DNA from: Arthrobacter sp. MMS18-M83
GTDB taxonomy: Bacteria > Actinomycetota > Actinomycetes > Actinomycetales > Micrococcaceae
Assembly (NCBI RefSeq): GCF_026683955.1
Contig: NZ_CP113343.1
Span: forward strand, 744,001-808,000
Length of the DNA: 64,000 bases
Reading direction: 5' to 3'
A program made the position numbers and the translations under genes. This document shows, piece after piece, positions 13,109 through 24,849 of this stretch. The notes under the pieces are model-generated. The model was not told where the DNA came from and searched no databases. It saw only the letters and a list, made by a program, of their open reading frames with translations. Position 1 is the stretch's first letter. The number at the start of each line of letters is the position of its first letter.

Positions 13109-15337
13109 TCAGCGCTCGATGCCCGCGGGCAGCGGGGCGGCGGTGATGAGCCGGAGTCGCTGCGTCGGACGGGTCATGGCGACGTAGAGATCGCCCACCT
13201 TGCCGTGCTCGTGATTGAGCATGGCAGCGGGCTCCAGAACCACGACGCCGTCGAACTCGAGGCCCTTGGCTTCCTTCGGGCTGATGACCACGATGTCCTG
13301 GGAGTAACTCCCCGCTCCGGTGCCCACGCGGTGGCCGTAAACGCCACGGAGGGCGGCTGCAGCGCGCGGCAGGAGCGCGCCATCGGCAATCACGGCGAGG
13401 AGGCCGCCGTCGATCGCTTCCAGTTCCTCAGGAAGTATCGCAACGAGGCGGTCCACCATGTCCGCTTTGTCCACGCGGTCCACGATGGGCGACCATTTGC
13501 CTTCGCGGACGGCCTTGGGAGCCGAAACAACCAGGCCTGCACGGTTCGCCATCCGGACCGCCGCTTCGGCGATCTGCGAGGGGGTGCGGTAGTTGACGGT
13601 GAGTTCTTCGAGTTGCCAGCGGTCCCCGAACGACGGCGCGAGCGCACTCTGCCAGGAATTCGCACCGGCAGAGGAACTCGTCTGGGCGATGTCGCCGACG
13701 ATCGTGAACGACTTCAACGGGCAGCGGCGGACCAAAAGCCGCCACTGCATGGGCGAGAGCTCCTGGGCTTCGTCCACCACGATGTGCCCAAACGCCCACG
13801 AACGATCGGTCGTGGCACGTTCTGCCGCCGTCAGGCGCGTCTCGCGCTCCTGGTTCTGATCGGCGAGTTCCTCAGCCGTCATCAGTACGTCGACGCCCAT
13901 GGCCTCCATGTTGACCAGGGTCTGCTTGGCGTTGGCGATGTCGCGGGCGCGGTCGTGCTCTTGCTGCGCCAGTCCCCTGCCGGCGGCAGGATCCAGCTCG
14001 CCCAGAAGCTCAGCGGCCTCGTCGAGCAGCGGAACATCGGCTTCCGTCCACGGGGCATCCGCAGGCCGCAGCAGCAACGCACGCTGCGCCGGTGTGAGGT
14101 GCGGTGTGCAGGCTTCCAGGATGGCGGGCTTGCTGAAGAGCTCGGACACGAGCTTCTCGGGCGTCATGGGCATCCAGCACAGGTTCAAGACGATCCTGAC
14201 GTCGCGCGCCGAGCGGACGTCTTCGGCGAGGTAGGAACGGTCGGCGTTGTTGCCGATGTTCGACTCCTCGACAATCTCCGTCAGCTGCTCCGTGAGCTCG
14301 CGCAGCAGGATCTTCACAAACGTCACGCGTGCCTCGTTGTGGGGCTTGCCCGTGGCGCGCGCCCTGTCGCGGGCACGGCGTACCTGCCGGACAGACAGCG
14401 TGAGCTTGCGGGAATCTACCTCGAGGATGCGGTCCTCCGCGGGAGTCCGCTGCCGGTTGGCCACGGCATTGGCGATGACGCCCGCCATGTCCAGCTTGCC
14501 CTTGAGCGCTGCGACATCGGGATCCTGTTCAGGCACGGCATGGATCCCGGGCATGAGGCGTCCGAGGCTGGCCATGACGACGCCGGTCTCGCCGAGGGAA
14601 GGCAGGACCCGCTCGATGTAGTGCATGAACGACGACGACGGGCCAACGAGCAGCACGCCCGCGGACTTCAGGCGGTCACGGTGGGTGTACAGGAGGTAGG
14701 CGGCGCGGTGGAGCGCGACGGCTGTCTTGCCAGTACCGGGACCGCCCTGGACAACCAAGGCACCCGAGATGGACGACCGGATAATGCGGTCCTGCTCGGA
14801 CTGGATAGTGCCCACAATGTCCGACATACGGCCGGTGCGCTTGGAATTCAGGGCCGCAAGCAGCGCGCCCTCGCCTTGGAGAGACGCGTTGTCAGCCAGC
14901 ATGCTGGCATCCAGGACATCGTCTTCGATTGCCTTGACCTCGCGGCCTTGCAGTATCAGGTGACGACGACGGCGGACGCCTTGCCGGTCGAAGGCGGTCG
15001 CCTGGTAGAAATGGCCGGCTTCCGGGGCGCGCCAGTCGACCATAAGCCGCTGGAGATCCGCAGTGGAGAGGCCGATGCGGCCAATGTACTGCGCCTCTCC
15101 GGTGTCCAGGTCAAGGCGCCCGAACACGAGACGGTCGTCGACGGCGTCGAGCTGGGCGAGGCGGTCCTCGTACAGTGCCGCGAAGGCGTCGCGTTCGGAA
15201 ACGTTCTGCATGGTGCCCACCGCTCCGGCGCGCCGGACTTGCGCTAGCTGCTGGCGCTTTTCCTCCCGCAACTCATCCAGTCGCGAGTAAAGACCGGCCA
15301 CGTACTCCCGTTCGTGGAGCAAATCAGCGTCGTGCAT
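13109..15337 (-). CDS. helD: HelD-like RNA polymerase-associated helicase (UvrD/Rep superfamily)
   Basis: The protein has 742 residues. The N-terminal ~60 residues are a predicted coiled coil (REYVAGLYSRLDELREEKRQ). Walker A is VVQGGPGTGKTAVALHR (about residues 193-209). Walker B/motif II is HIVVDEAQELSPMQW, and later SF1 motifs include GDIAQTSS and VAMTRPTQRLRL. Size and N-terminus fit actinobacterial (class II) HelD, which binds RNA polymerase, clears stalled complexes and can contribute to rifampicin tolerance (known of the family). A UvrD-like DNA helicase is the less likely alternative, because accessory 2A/2B landmarks are poor. The gene is divergent from the GNAT gene, with a TAGAAT -10 candidate at 15373-15378. 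Confidence 0.82.
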   Translation of the reverse strand: MHDADLLHEREYVAGLYSRLDELREEKRQQLAQVRRAGAVGTMQNVSERDAFAALYEDRLAQLDAVDDRLVFGRLDLDTGEAQYIGRIGLSTADLQRLMVDWRAPEAGHFYQATAFDRQGVRRRRHLILQGREVKAIEDDVLDASMLADNASLQGEGALLAALNSKRTGRMSDIVGTIQSEQDRIIRSSISGALVVQGGPGTGKTAVALHRAAYLLYTHRDRLKSAGVLLVGPSSSFMHYIERVLPSLGETGVVMASLGRLMPGIHAVPEQDPDVAALKGKLDMAGVIANAVANRQRTPAEDRILEVDSRKLTLSVRQVRRARDRARATGKPHNEARVTFVKILLRELTEQLTEIVEESNIGNNADRSYLAEDVRSARDVRIVLNLCWMPMTPEKLVSELFSKPAILEACTPHLTPAQRALLLRPADAPWTEADVPLLDEAAELLGELDPAAGRGLAQQEHDRARDIANAKQTLVNMEAMGVDVLMTAEELADQNQERETRLTAAERATTDRSWAFGHIVVDEAQELSPMQWRLLVRRCPLKSFTIVGDIAQTSSSAGANSWQSALAPSFGDRWQLEELTVNYRTPSQIAEAAVRMANRAGLVVSAPKAVREGKWSPIVDRVDKADMVDRLVAILPEELEAIDGGLLAVIADGALLPRAAAALRGVYGHRVGTGAGSYSQDIVVISPKEAKGLEFDGVVVLEPAAMLNHEHGKVGDLYVAMTRPTQRLRLITAAPLPAGIER

Positions 15338-15495
15338 CGAAACGTTCCCCTATCGAAAAAGACGGACCGTCCATTCTACAGCGGTTTTGCTTGACGTGTG
15401 TGAAACGGCCCCCACGCCGGTACGTCACGCAATGTTCACTCAGAGCTAACCTGCTGAGCTTTTCTGTCCGTACCCGGTGGTGCTTAAATGCTGCA

Positions 15496-16131
15496 ATGCA
15501 GCACGACGTTGCCCTGACCCGACACGGCATCAGCCTGGTCCCGCTCTCCCCCGCCCACGCCGGCCCACTGTTTGACTTCGTGGACTCCGGGATGTGGTCC
15601 GGCATGGCCGCCGAACAGCCTTTGAGCGCCGCGGAACTGGCCGAACTCTTCTCGGCCCGGCTCGAAGATCCCGCAACCATTCCGTTCGCCGTCGTCGAGC
15701 AGCGGACAGGAGCTCTGCTTGGAACCACCTCCCTGTGCGACTACAGTCCCCGACAGCAGCGCCTGGAGATCGGTGGGACCTTTTACGGGCGCCCGTTTTG
15801 GGGCAGCCACGTCAATCCGGCGGCGAAACAGCTGCTGCTGGCCTACTCTTTCGAAGTGCTGGACGTCCACCGGGTCGGGTTCCGCTGCGACGCGCGCAAT
15901 ACGCGCAGCGCCTCGGCCATTCAGCGGCTCGGCGCCAGCTACGAGGGCACTCTGCGCGGGCACCGCTTCGCTCCAGACGGCAGCCGCTGCGACACGGCCG
16001 TGTTCTCGATCCTGCAGGAGGAATGGCCCCAGGTGCGCGAGTCTTTGCTTGGTCGCCTGGCGCCCTTCGAACTGCCCGACAACCACTGCGCCTATGTGGC
16101 CGAGCCAACCCGTACCGAACACGCCGCTTGA
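15496..16131 (+). CDS. GNAT-family N-acetyltransferase
   Basis: The protein has 211 residues (MQHDVALTRHGISLVPLSPA). It resembles RimJ/RimL-type ribosomal-protein acetyltransferases. The acetyl-CoA region appears as LEIGGTFYGRPFWGSHVNPA, followed by VHRVGFRCDARNTRSASAIQ and RLGASYEGTLRGHRF, a typical motif of this subgroup. The substrate cannot be told. The start ATG has TTAAAT exactly 6 nt upstream and no Shine-Dalgarno, suggesting a leaderless transcript. Upstream starts at 15175 overlap helD and are not supported. Confidence 0.85.
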   Translation: MQHDVALTRHGISLVPLSPAHAGPLFDFVDSGMWSGMAAEQPLSAAELAELFSARLEDPATIPFAVVEQRTGALLGTTSLCDYSPRQQRLEIGGTFYGRPFWGSHVNPAAKQLLLAYSFEVLDVHRVGFRCDARNTRSASAIQRLGASYEGTLRGHRFAPDGSRCDTAVFSILQEEWPQVRESLLGRLAPFELPDNHCAYVAEPTRTEHAA

Positions 16132-16146
16132 GGGATACCTCCGGAG

Positions 16147-16797
16147 CTAGACGGCGCGGCTGCGGCCCGGCTTGTAGCGGGACACTGTGGGGTCCCCGGA
16201 GAGCCAAAACCGCCACGGGTAGTCGGCGGAACCGCCGTCGCCTGATACTCCCACCCGGAGACCGCTAGCGACTGCTGATTGCGCTGCCGGGGTAGCCGGA
16301 AGTTCGAGGCCGAACGGCTCAGCCAAGGCATCGCGGCCGCTGTCCGCCGTGGTCAACCCCAAAGCGGAGGCTAGCCGGGCGGGCCCGCTGGCGAGGTCGG
16401 TCAGGGATCTCGACGCCGGACGGCGGGACTGTGCCAGGGCGTGCCCGGCCACCACCTCGCCTGCCCGCAACAGCAGCGCGGACGCAACGCCGTCGGGACC
16501 GCAGACAATGTTGGCGCAATAGTGCATGCCATACGTGAAGTACACGTAGAGATGGCCGGCCGGACCAAACATGGGCGCGTTCCGGGCCGTGGGGCCGCCG
16601 AAGGTGTGGGATCCAGGATCGGGTTGGGCAGAGTCCCGCGGACCCAGATAGGCCTCGACCTCGCTGAGCCGGACGGACACCGTGCCCTCAGGAGTCCGGT
16701 GGCTCAGCACAGCGCCAAGGAGCAAAGGCGCTACATCCCGCGGATCTCCGGAAAGGATGGCCCTGATGGCTTCCGGAGCTGCACCCTGCATTGTCAT
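16147..16797 (-). CDS. mpg: 3-methyladenine DNA glycosylase (AAG/MPG family)
   Basis: The protein has 216 residues. It carries the AAG-fold landmarks VSVRLSEVEAYLGPRDSAQP (with the catalytic Glu), GPAGHLYVYFTYGMHYCANI and ASGPARLASALGL. The enzyme excises alkylated purines and hypoxanthine in base-excision repair. It is transcribed convergently with the GNAT gene and divergently from the Ada-AlkA gene, so an alkylation-repair pair shares this intergenic region. TAGGGT lies 6 nt before the ATG (leaderless pattern). mpg next to tyrS is also found in mycobacteria. Confidence 0.93.
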   Translation of the reverse strand: MTMQGAAPEAIRAILSGDPRDVAPLLLGAVLSHRTPEGTVSVRLSEVEAYLGPRDSAQPDPGSHTFGGPTARNAPMFGPAGHLYVYFTYGMHYCANIVCGPDGVASALLLRAGEVVAGHALAQSRRPASRSLTDLASGPARLASALGLTTADSGRDALAEPFGLELPATPAAQSAVASGLRVGVSGDGGSADYPWRFWLSGDPTVSRYKPGRSRAV

Positions 16798-16892
16798 GCC
16801 CAGACCCTAGCAAGAATCCGCCAACTGGATCCGCCGCGGGCAATGTCCGATTTCCGCTAGAACGGGCCTTCCGATGCTGCAAGGATGGAGCA

Positions 16893-18458
16893 ATGGACTT
16901 TTGGCAACGCTACCGCGCCATCGATGCGCGGGATCCCCGGTTCGACGGCCAGTTCTTCACTGCCGTCCGCTCGACCGGCATCTACTGCCGGCCGTCGTGC
17001 CCGGCCCGGACGCCGAAGGCCGAGAACGTGACGTTCTACGAAACCTCTGCCGCGGCGCACGAGGCCGGTTACAGGGCGTGCAAACGCTGCCTTCCGGAGG
17101 CCGTTCCGGGCACGCCCGCTTGGAACCTGCGCTCGGACGTCGCCGGCCGGGCGATGCGGCTCATCAACGATGGCGCGATCTCCCGGATGGGCGTCGAAGG
17201 ACTCGCCACCAGGCTGGGCTACTCTTCCCGCCAGCTCAGCAGGATACTCAGCCATGAGCTCGGTGCCGGTCCGCTGTCCTTGGCACGGGCCAGCCGGGCG
17301 CAGACGGCCAGGACGCTCCTGGTGTCCACCTCGATGAAGCTCGCAGACGTGGCGTTCGCCGCCGGATTCAACAGCGTCCGCCAATTCAACGACACCATCA
17401 ATGAAGTCTTTGCCCTGACCCCGACAGCGGTGCGGGCCACCGCGAAGCCTCTTGGCCATGAGGGCAAACAGGCGGAGGCTACTTCGCTGACTCTCAACCT
17501 CCCGTTCCGGGAGCCTTTCGACACGGGGATTTTCGATTTCCTTGCCGCCCGCGCGGTTCCCGGCGTCGAACTGGCGAGTCCTACCACCTACGCGCGAACC
17601 ATCCACCTGCCCCGCGGAAATGCCGCGTTCACTGTGGAGTACGACGCCGGGGCGCGCGGCGGTGGGCTGACTCTCGCCGTCAGTGCCCTGGACCTCCACG
17701 ATCTTCCAGTCCTCCTGAGCCGCGTGAGACGGTTGTTCGATCTCGACGCCGATCCCGTAGCCGTGGACGAGGCGCTGGCCGCCGATGCCCGGCTCCGCCC
17801 ATCAGTGCGGGAGATCCCCGGGATCAGGGTCCCGGGCGCCGTGGACCCCCAAGAACTGCTCATCCGGGCGATGATCGGCCAGCAAATCACGGTGGCGGCC
17901 GCGCGCACGGCTTTGACCCAACTGTCCGACGCCGGAACCCGCCTGCCGGAAGGGCACGCCGGACATGCACTTGGCCTGGATCGTTTGTTCCCCACGGCGG
18001 AGGAAATCGCCCGCTCGCGCACGGGATTGCTGAGAGGGCCGCAGCGCCGCATTGATTCGGTGCTGTCCGCGGCGGGGGCCATGGCCAGCGGGGAACTCGA
18101 CTTCGACTATGGCGACGGCCCCCAAACCCTCGCCGACAAGCTGTTGCCGCTGCCCGGCGTCGGGCCCTGGACCGTGGGCTATGTCGCGATGCGGGTGATC
18201 GGCGATCCGGACGTTTTCCTGGCCAACGACGCCGCGGTCCGAAACGGACTCAAGAACCTGGCGGCCGCGGAGGGACTGCCTGCCGACTTCGGCAATGTGA
18301 GCCCGTGGCGTTCCTACGCCACGATGCACCTCTGGAGGGCAGCAGCGAGCAAACGCAGGAGCGCTAGTGCACCGCTGGAACGCTCGATGGCCACGGCAGC
18401 AGCTCCGGCAAATCAACACCGTCCGCATCGGCAGAAGCCCGCAGGCTCCCCAGGGTAG
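16893..18458 (+). CDS. Ada-AlkA fusion: methyl-phosphotriester sensor, AraC regulator and 3-methyladenine glycosylase
   Basis: The protein has 521 residues. Residues 1-75 are the Ada zinc domain with four Cys (GIYCRPSCPAR and ACKRCLPE), one being the methyl acceptor. Residues ~85-190 are an AraC-type helix-turn-helix (GVEGLATRLGYSSRQLSRIL). Residues ~205-490 are an AlkA glycosylase with N-terminal domain, HhH motif (LPLPGVGPWTVGYVAMR) and the catalytic Asp downstream (DPDVFLANDAAVR). It should sense alkylation damage, activate transcription and repair DNA. The ATG at 16893 follows AAGGATGGAG. The last ~30 residues overlap the neighbour gene's 3' end. Confidence 0.92.
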   Translation: MDFWQRYRAIDARDPRFDGQFFTAVRSTGIYCRPSCPARTPKAENVTFYETSAAAHEAGYRACKRCLPEAVPGTPAWNLRSDVAGRAMRLINDGAISRMGVEGLATRLGYSSRQLSRILSHELGAGPLSLARASRAQTARTLLVSTSMKLADVAFAAGFNSVRQFNDTINEVFALTPTAVRATAKPLGHEGKQAEATSLTLNLPFREPFDTGIFDFLAARAVPGVELASPTTYARTIHLPRGNAAFTVEYDAGARGGGLTLAVSALDLHDLPVLLSRVRRLFDLDADPVAVDEALAADARLRPSVREIPGIRVPGAVDPQELLIRAMIGQQITVAAARTALTQLSDAGTRLPEGHAGHALGLDRLFPTAEEIARSRTGLLRGPQRRIDSVLSAAGAMASGELDFDYGDGPQTLADKLLPLPGVGPWTVGYVAMRVIGDPDVFLANDAAVRNGLKNLAAAEGLPADFGNVSPWRSYATMHLWRAAASKRRSASAPLERSMATAAAPANQHRPHRQKPAGSPG

Positions 18459-19101
18459 GCGTGCGGCCGGCGAGCCACGCCGCGATATCCGTGATCATGC
18501 CGTTGATGGCGACCGACTGGCGCCCCGAGCCTAAGACCAGCTGTGGGAGGCCCAAAGGCTGAAGCACGAATTTCTGGTCCGTCGGGACTCGGGCCGAGAG
18601 GAAATCGAAGAGGTGCTCGCAGAACTGCCTGCTCCAGGTCTCCGGGCCGCGACCCATTCCCAGATCCGTGGCGTGAATGACCAGTTCGCGCCAAAGCGCC
18701 CGACCGCCGTCGAGCACAGTTCCGTTCCGGAAGCTGATCCGGGTGTTCCAGCCGGACTCCACGAGCCCGTCGAAGCCCCTCAGTGCCCGGGCGAGGGCGG
18801 CTTCCGTGGCGGCACGGTGTTCGGCGAGGCTGTGGCTCGCGGCGAGCTCAATGGCCTTCGTACGGCCCTCGTAGCCGCCGTCGTAGATGTCGATGGTCTC
18901 GCCGCGGGCGGCGTATTCCAGCTGCCGGGCCATGGCGTTGGAGATGCCGGCAATATGCGCCAGCACGTGGCCGCGGGTCCATCCGGGCAGTTGGGAGGGA
19001 GCTTTGACATCGGCGTCGTCGAGCTTGGAGACGACTTCGGTGACAGTGCCGGCTGCTTTGTGGAGCTCGGCAAGAAGCGCTGAGGTAGTGATCTCGGTCA
19101 T
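18364..19101 (-). CDS. Mycothiol-dependent maleylpyruvate isomerase-like (DinB-fold) protein
   Basis: The protein has 245 residues. The N-terminal four-helix DinB/MDMPI domain includes LPGWTRGHVLAHIAGISNAM, with metal-ligand His candidates, and WRELVIHATDLGMG. The C-terminal ~80 residues resemble the MDMPI C-terminal lid. Such proteins are mycothiol S-transferases or isomerases in actinobacteria; the exact substrate is unknown. The ATG at 19101 is chosen over an upstream start because TACTAT sits exactly 6 nt before it. Its 3' end overlaps the Ada-AlkA gene by 95 bp in convergent orientation. Confidence 0.8.
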   Translation of the reverse strand: MTEITTSALLAELHKAAGTVTEVVSKLDDADVKAPSQLPGWTRGHVLAHIAGISNAMARQLEYAARGETIDIYDGGYEGRTKAIELAASHSLAEHRAATEAALARALRGFDGLVESGWNTRISFRNGTVLDGGRALWRELVIHATDLGMGRGPETWSRQFCEHLFDFLSARVPTDQKFVLQPLGLPQLVLGSGRQSVAINGMITDIAAWLAGRTPTLGSLRASADADGVDLPELLPWPSSVPAVH

Positions 19102-19155
19102 AGCGCCATAGTATCCGACAGAGTTAATCGCGCTGTTAACGGGGATTAACTGACA

Positions 19156-19247
19156 ACGCCCCCTCAGCTTTGGCGTGAAAATCACCAACGTTCCTGCACT
19201 TTACTGAAGGAGCGTTGGCCGAAATCATGCCAAAGCTGAGGGAGCGT
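19156..19247. repeat. Nested double inverted repeat downstream of argH
   Basis: The outer arms, ACGCCCCCTCAGCTTTGGC at 19156-19174 and the complement of ACGCTCCCTCAGCTTTGGC at 19229-19247, match with one mismatch over 19 bp. Inside, CCAACGTTCCT (19185-19195) pairs with AGGAGCGTTGG (19208-19218) at 10 of 11 positions. It may act as a bidirectional terminator between argH and the MDMPI-like gene. The GGAGCGT motif at the arms also marks the repeats at 3701-3848. Confidence 0.75.
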
Positions 19248-19255
19248 CTTGGACG

Positions 19256-21876
<2,621 letters not shown>

Positions 21877-21965
21877 GAGAGTGCTCCTTTGTTGTTGCTT
21901 GGTTCTTTTGAGTCAAATGCTTGGGACCGACCAGAAGGCCGGAATAGTTCAGTTACTGGGCCGGG

Positions 21966-22502
21966 TTAGTTTCCCGGTCCGGCTTCCTGGGCCAGTTGGA
22001 GGAACCGGGCTGCCAATTCGGCCCCGCCGTCGGGATCCCTGGCAACCAAAAGCAAGGTGTCGTCGCCTGCGATCGTACCCAATACAGACGGCATCACCGA
22101 GTGGTCGATGGCCAGGGCCAGGAAGTTGGCGGCACCTGGCGGCGTCCGCAGCACCACGATATTGCCCGAAGCCTCCGCGGTGACCAGCAGCTCCCCGCAG
22201 AGCCGCGACAGGCGCGCGTCCAGGATTTCCTGGGTGATACCGCTCTTGGCATTGCGGTCACCACCCTCGCCGGGCACCGCGTAGACCAGTGCGCCGTCCT
22301 TGCCTCGCACGCGAACCGCCCCCAGTTCCACCAGGTCCCTGGAGAGGGTCGCCTGGGTGACCTGGACGCCGTCGTCCGCCAGAAGGGCTGCGAGCTCTGC
22401 CTGCGAGCGCACGGACTCACCGGTCAGGATCGAGGTGATCCGCGCCTGCCGGGCAGTCTTGGTGGCGGGGCTGGCGCCATGCGACGCCGGATGGGTGGAC
22501 AC
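21966..22502 (-). CDS. argR: Arginine repressor
   Basis: The protein has 178 residues. The N-terminal winged helix is [20 protein letters not shown] followed by [20 protein letters not shown]. The C-terminal hexamerisation and arginine-binding domain has the acidic loop [17 protein letters not shown]. It represses arg genes when arginine is high. The GTG start overlaps the argF stop (TAGTG). Being inside the operon, it is probably autoregulated through the argC promoter. Confidence 0.96.
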   Translation of the reverse strand: MSTHPASHGASPATKTARQARITSILTGESVRSQAELAALLADDGVQVTQATLSRDLVELGAVRVRGKDGALVYAVPGEGGDRNAKSGITQEILDARLSRLCGELLVTAEASGNIVVLRTPPGAANFLALAIDHSVMPSVLGTIAGDDTLLLVARDPDGGAELAARFLQLAQEAGPGN

Positions 22503-23521
22503 TAGAACGTGCTCTCCGCAGCGCCTTTTCCAGGAGAAACAGCGCCTTCAACGGGGGAAAGCCCGTCGACGAATGCGAGTCCCGATCTGTGCATGAGCCA
22601 GGCCATGAGCGCCTTCTGGGCGTGCAAGCGGTTCTCTGCTTCGTCCCAGACGATGGACTGCGGCCCGTCGATAACACCGGCGGAGATCTCGTAGCCGCGG
22701 TAGGCGGGCAGGCAATGAAGCACGACGGCGTCCGGTGCGGCTAGCTCCATGGCGGCCTCGTTCACGGAGTACCCGCGGAAGAGCTGCATCCGGGCTTCCT
22801 TTTCGGCTTCCTGGCCCATGGACACCCATGTGTCTGTGGCGACGACGTCGGCCCCCCGAAGGGCTTCTGCGGCGTCAGTGGTGATGAGCACGGAACCACC
22901 GGTCTCTGCGGCCCGTTCCTCGGCTGCAGCCACGATGTCAGCGGCCGGCAGATAGCCTTCCGGCCCCGAGATCCTGACGTGCATCCCCGCCGTGACGCCC
23001 GCCAGGAGGTACGAGTTGGCCATGTTGTTCGCGGCGTCGCCGAGGTAGGCCATGGTGAGTCCGGCAAGTTCGCCTTTGTGCTCCTTGACCGCCAGGAGGT
23101 CCGCCAGGAGCTGGCACGGGTGGTAATCGTCGCAGAGAGCGTTGATGACGGGAACCTTGGAGTTCTCGGCCATCGCCACGAGGCCGGAGTGCGCGCCGGT
23201 GCGCCAGACGATGGTCGAGACCATGCGTTCGAGTACCTTCGCGGTGTCCTCAACGGACTCCTTGTGGCCGATCTGCGCCTCGCCCGGATTGATGATGAGC
23301 GCGTTGCCGCCCATGTCCGCGATGCCAGTGGCAAAGGACACCCGGGTACGGGTGGAGGTCTTGTCGAAGATGACGGCGACGGTCTTGCGTCCGTTGCCGT
23401 CCGCTGCGAACGGTTGGACGCTATACGGTGCGGCCTTCATCCGGACTGCGAGCTCCAGCACCTCGGCTTGCTCGGCCGGTGTGAGGTCCGTGTCCTTGAG
23501 GAAGTGACGGGTGGTATTCAC
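22502..23521 (-). CDS. argF: Ornithine carbamoyltransferase
   Basis: The protein has 339 residues. The carbamoyl-phosphate loop is [14 protein letters not shown]. It also has [39 protein letters not shown] and the ornithine-loop [12 protein letters not shown]. It makes citrulline from ornithine and carbamoyl phosphate. The GTG start overlaps the argD stop by 4 nt (GTGA). The last ~20 residues are a Ser/Gly/Ala-rich extension. Confidence 0.97.
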   Translation of the reverse strand: MNTTRHFLKDTDLTPAEQAEVLELAVRMKAAPYSVQPFAADGNGRKTVAVIFDKTSTRTRVSFATGIADMGGNALIINPGEAQIGHKESVEDTAKVLERMVSTIVWRTGAHSGLVAMAENSKVPVINALCDDYHPCQLLADLLAVKEHKGELAGLTMAYLGDAANNMANSYLLAGVTAGMHVRISGPEGYLPAADIVAAAEERAAETGGSVLITTDAAEALRGADVVATDTWVSMGQEAEKEARMQLFRGYSVNEAAMELAAPDAVVLHCLPAYRGYEISAGVIDGPQSIVWDEAENRLHAQKALMAWLMHRSGLAFVDGLSPVEGAVSPGKGAAESTF

Positions 23522-24849
23522 TGTGCGTCCTTAGCGGTCAGGGGTGCAGCGGTCTGGGGAGCAGTGGTCAGAGATGCAGCGGTCTGGGCGGCTGCCGCCC
23601 GGATGATGCCCGGCAGCGCCTCAAGGAAACGGTCGGCTTGTTCCGTCGTCAGGATGAGTGGCGGAGCCAGCCGGATGGTGCGCGGGCCGGGGCTGTTGAT
23701 AATGAAACCAGCGTCGAGCGCGGCGGTCACCATGGCGGGCGCGATCTCGGCGTCGAGATCGAAACCGATCAGGAGGCCTTCCCCGCGGACTTCCGCGACG
23801 CCGTCGACGTCGGACAGGCCGGCCCGCAGCCGCGCGCCGACGGTGAGCACGTTTTCCAGTACGCCCTGGCTTTCGATGGCATGCAAGGTGGCGAGGGCGG
23901 CGGCCGTGGCCACCGGGTTCCCGCCGAAAGTAGTGCCGTGCTGGCCCGCTGTCAGGAGCGACGACGTCGGCGCTCCGAAGGTGATGAGCGCGCCAACCGG
24001 GAAGCCGCCGCCCAGGCCCTTGGCGAGGGTCACGGCGTCGGGGACGATTCCGGCGTCTTCGCTGGCCAGCCACTTGCCGGTGCGCCCGATGCCGGTCTGG
24101 ACCTCGTCCAGGATCAGCAGCGCGCCGGCAGCGGTGGTGGCTTCGCGGGCCGCGAGAAGGTATTCGACGCTGAGCGGGCGGACGCCCGCCTCGCCTTGGA
24201 TGGGCTCGAGGAACACGGCAGCCGTCGTTTCGTCGACGGCGGCGCGGAGGGCTTCGATGTCGCCGAACGGGATGTGGACCACGCCGCCGGGCAACGGTTC
24301 GAACGGCGTCCGGTAGGCTTCCTTGGCGGTCAGGGCCAAGGCGCCCATCGTGCGGCCGTGGAAGGCGCCTTCGAGTGCGATGATCTTGGTGCGCTTTGCT
24401 GATTTTGCACCGGCGGGCGCTTCACTGTTGCGCCGAGCCAGCTTGAAGGCGGCCTCATTGGCTTCGGTTCCGGAGTTGGCGAAAAATACCTTGGAACCCG
24501 CGGGAGCGTTGGTGATGGACAGGAGCTTCTCAGCGAGCGCGATCTGCGTAGGGCTCGTGAAGAAGTTGGAGACGTGCCCCAGAGTGGCGAGCTGGCTGGA
24601 GATGACCGACGTGACGAAGGGGTGGGCGTGGCCCAGGGCGTTCACGGCAATGCCGCCCAGGAGATCGAGGTATTCCTTGCCGTCGGCGTCCCACACAAGG
24701 GCCCCTGCACCGCGGACCAAAACACGCTGCGGGGTGCCGAAGACGCCCATGAGGGACGAAGAATAGCGGGCCAGCCAGTCGGATCCCGTGCTGTGCCCGG
24801 CTATAGCGTCTGCGGGCGTCTCGACCAGTTCTGCTTCGTTGGCGTTCAT
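23518..24849 (-). CDS. argD: Acetylornithine aminotransferase
   Basis: The protein has 443 residues, a class III PLP aminotransferase. Landmarks are [35 protein letters not shown] and the PLP lysine in [18 protein letters not shown]. It converts N-acetylglutamate semialdehyde to N-acetylornithine. The ATG overlaps the argB stop (ATGA). The C-terminal ~25 residues contain two imperfect TAAxLT repeats and are probably a disordered tail. Confidence 0.96.
   Translation of the reverse strand: MNANEAELVETPADAIAGHSTGSDWLARYSSSLMGVFGTPQRVLVRGAGALVWDADGKEYLDLLGGIAVNALGHAHPFVTSVISSQLATLGHVSNFFTSPTQIALAEKLLSITNAPAGSKVFFANSGTEANEAAFKLARRNSEAPAGAKSAKRTKIIALEGAFHGRTMGALALTAKEAYRTPFEPLPGGVVHIPFGDIEALRAAVDETTAAVFLEPIQGEAGVRPLSVEYLLAAREATTAAGALLILDEVQTGIGRTGKWLASEDAGIVPDAVTLAKGLGGGFPVGALITFGAPTSSLLTAGQHGTTFGGNPVATAAALATLHAIESQGVLENVLTVGARLRAGLSDVDGVAEVRGEGLLIGFDLDAEIAPAMVTAALDAGFIINSPGPRTIRLAPPLILTTEQADRFLEALPGIIRAAAAQTAASLTTAPQTAAPLTAKDAQ

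Noticed and set aside
13100..15247. 715-codon ORF on the plus strand opposite helD
   Set aside because: The minus strand carries complete helicase motifs. The plus-strand frame is His/Arg/Gly-rich with no recognisable domain, a typical high-GC shadow.
15361..15400. Possible rifampicin-associated element before helD
   Set aside because: The imperfect GGTTTTGC...GAAACGG symmetry does not match the RAE pattern I recall (GGGGCTTGC...GCAAGCCCC).
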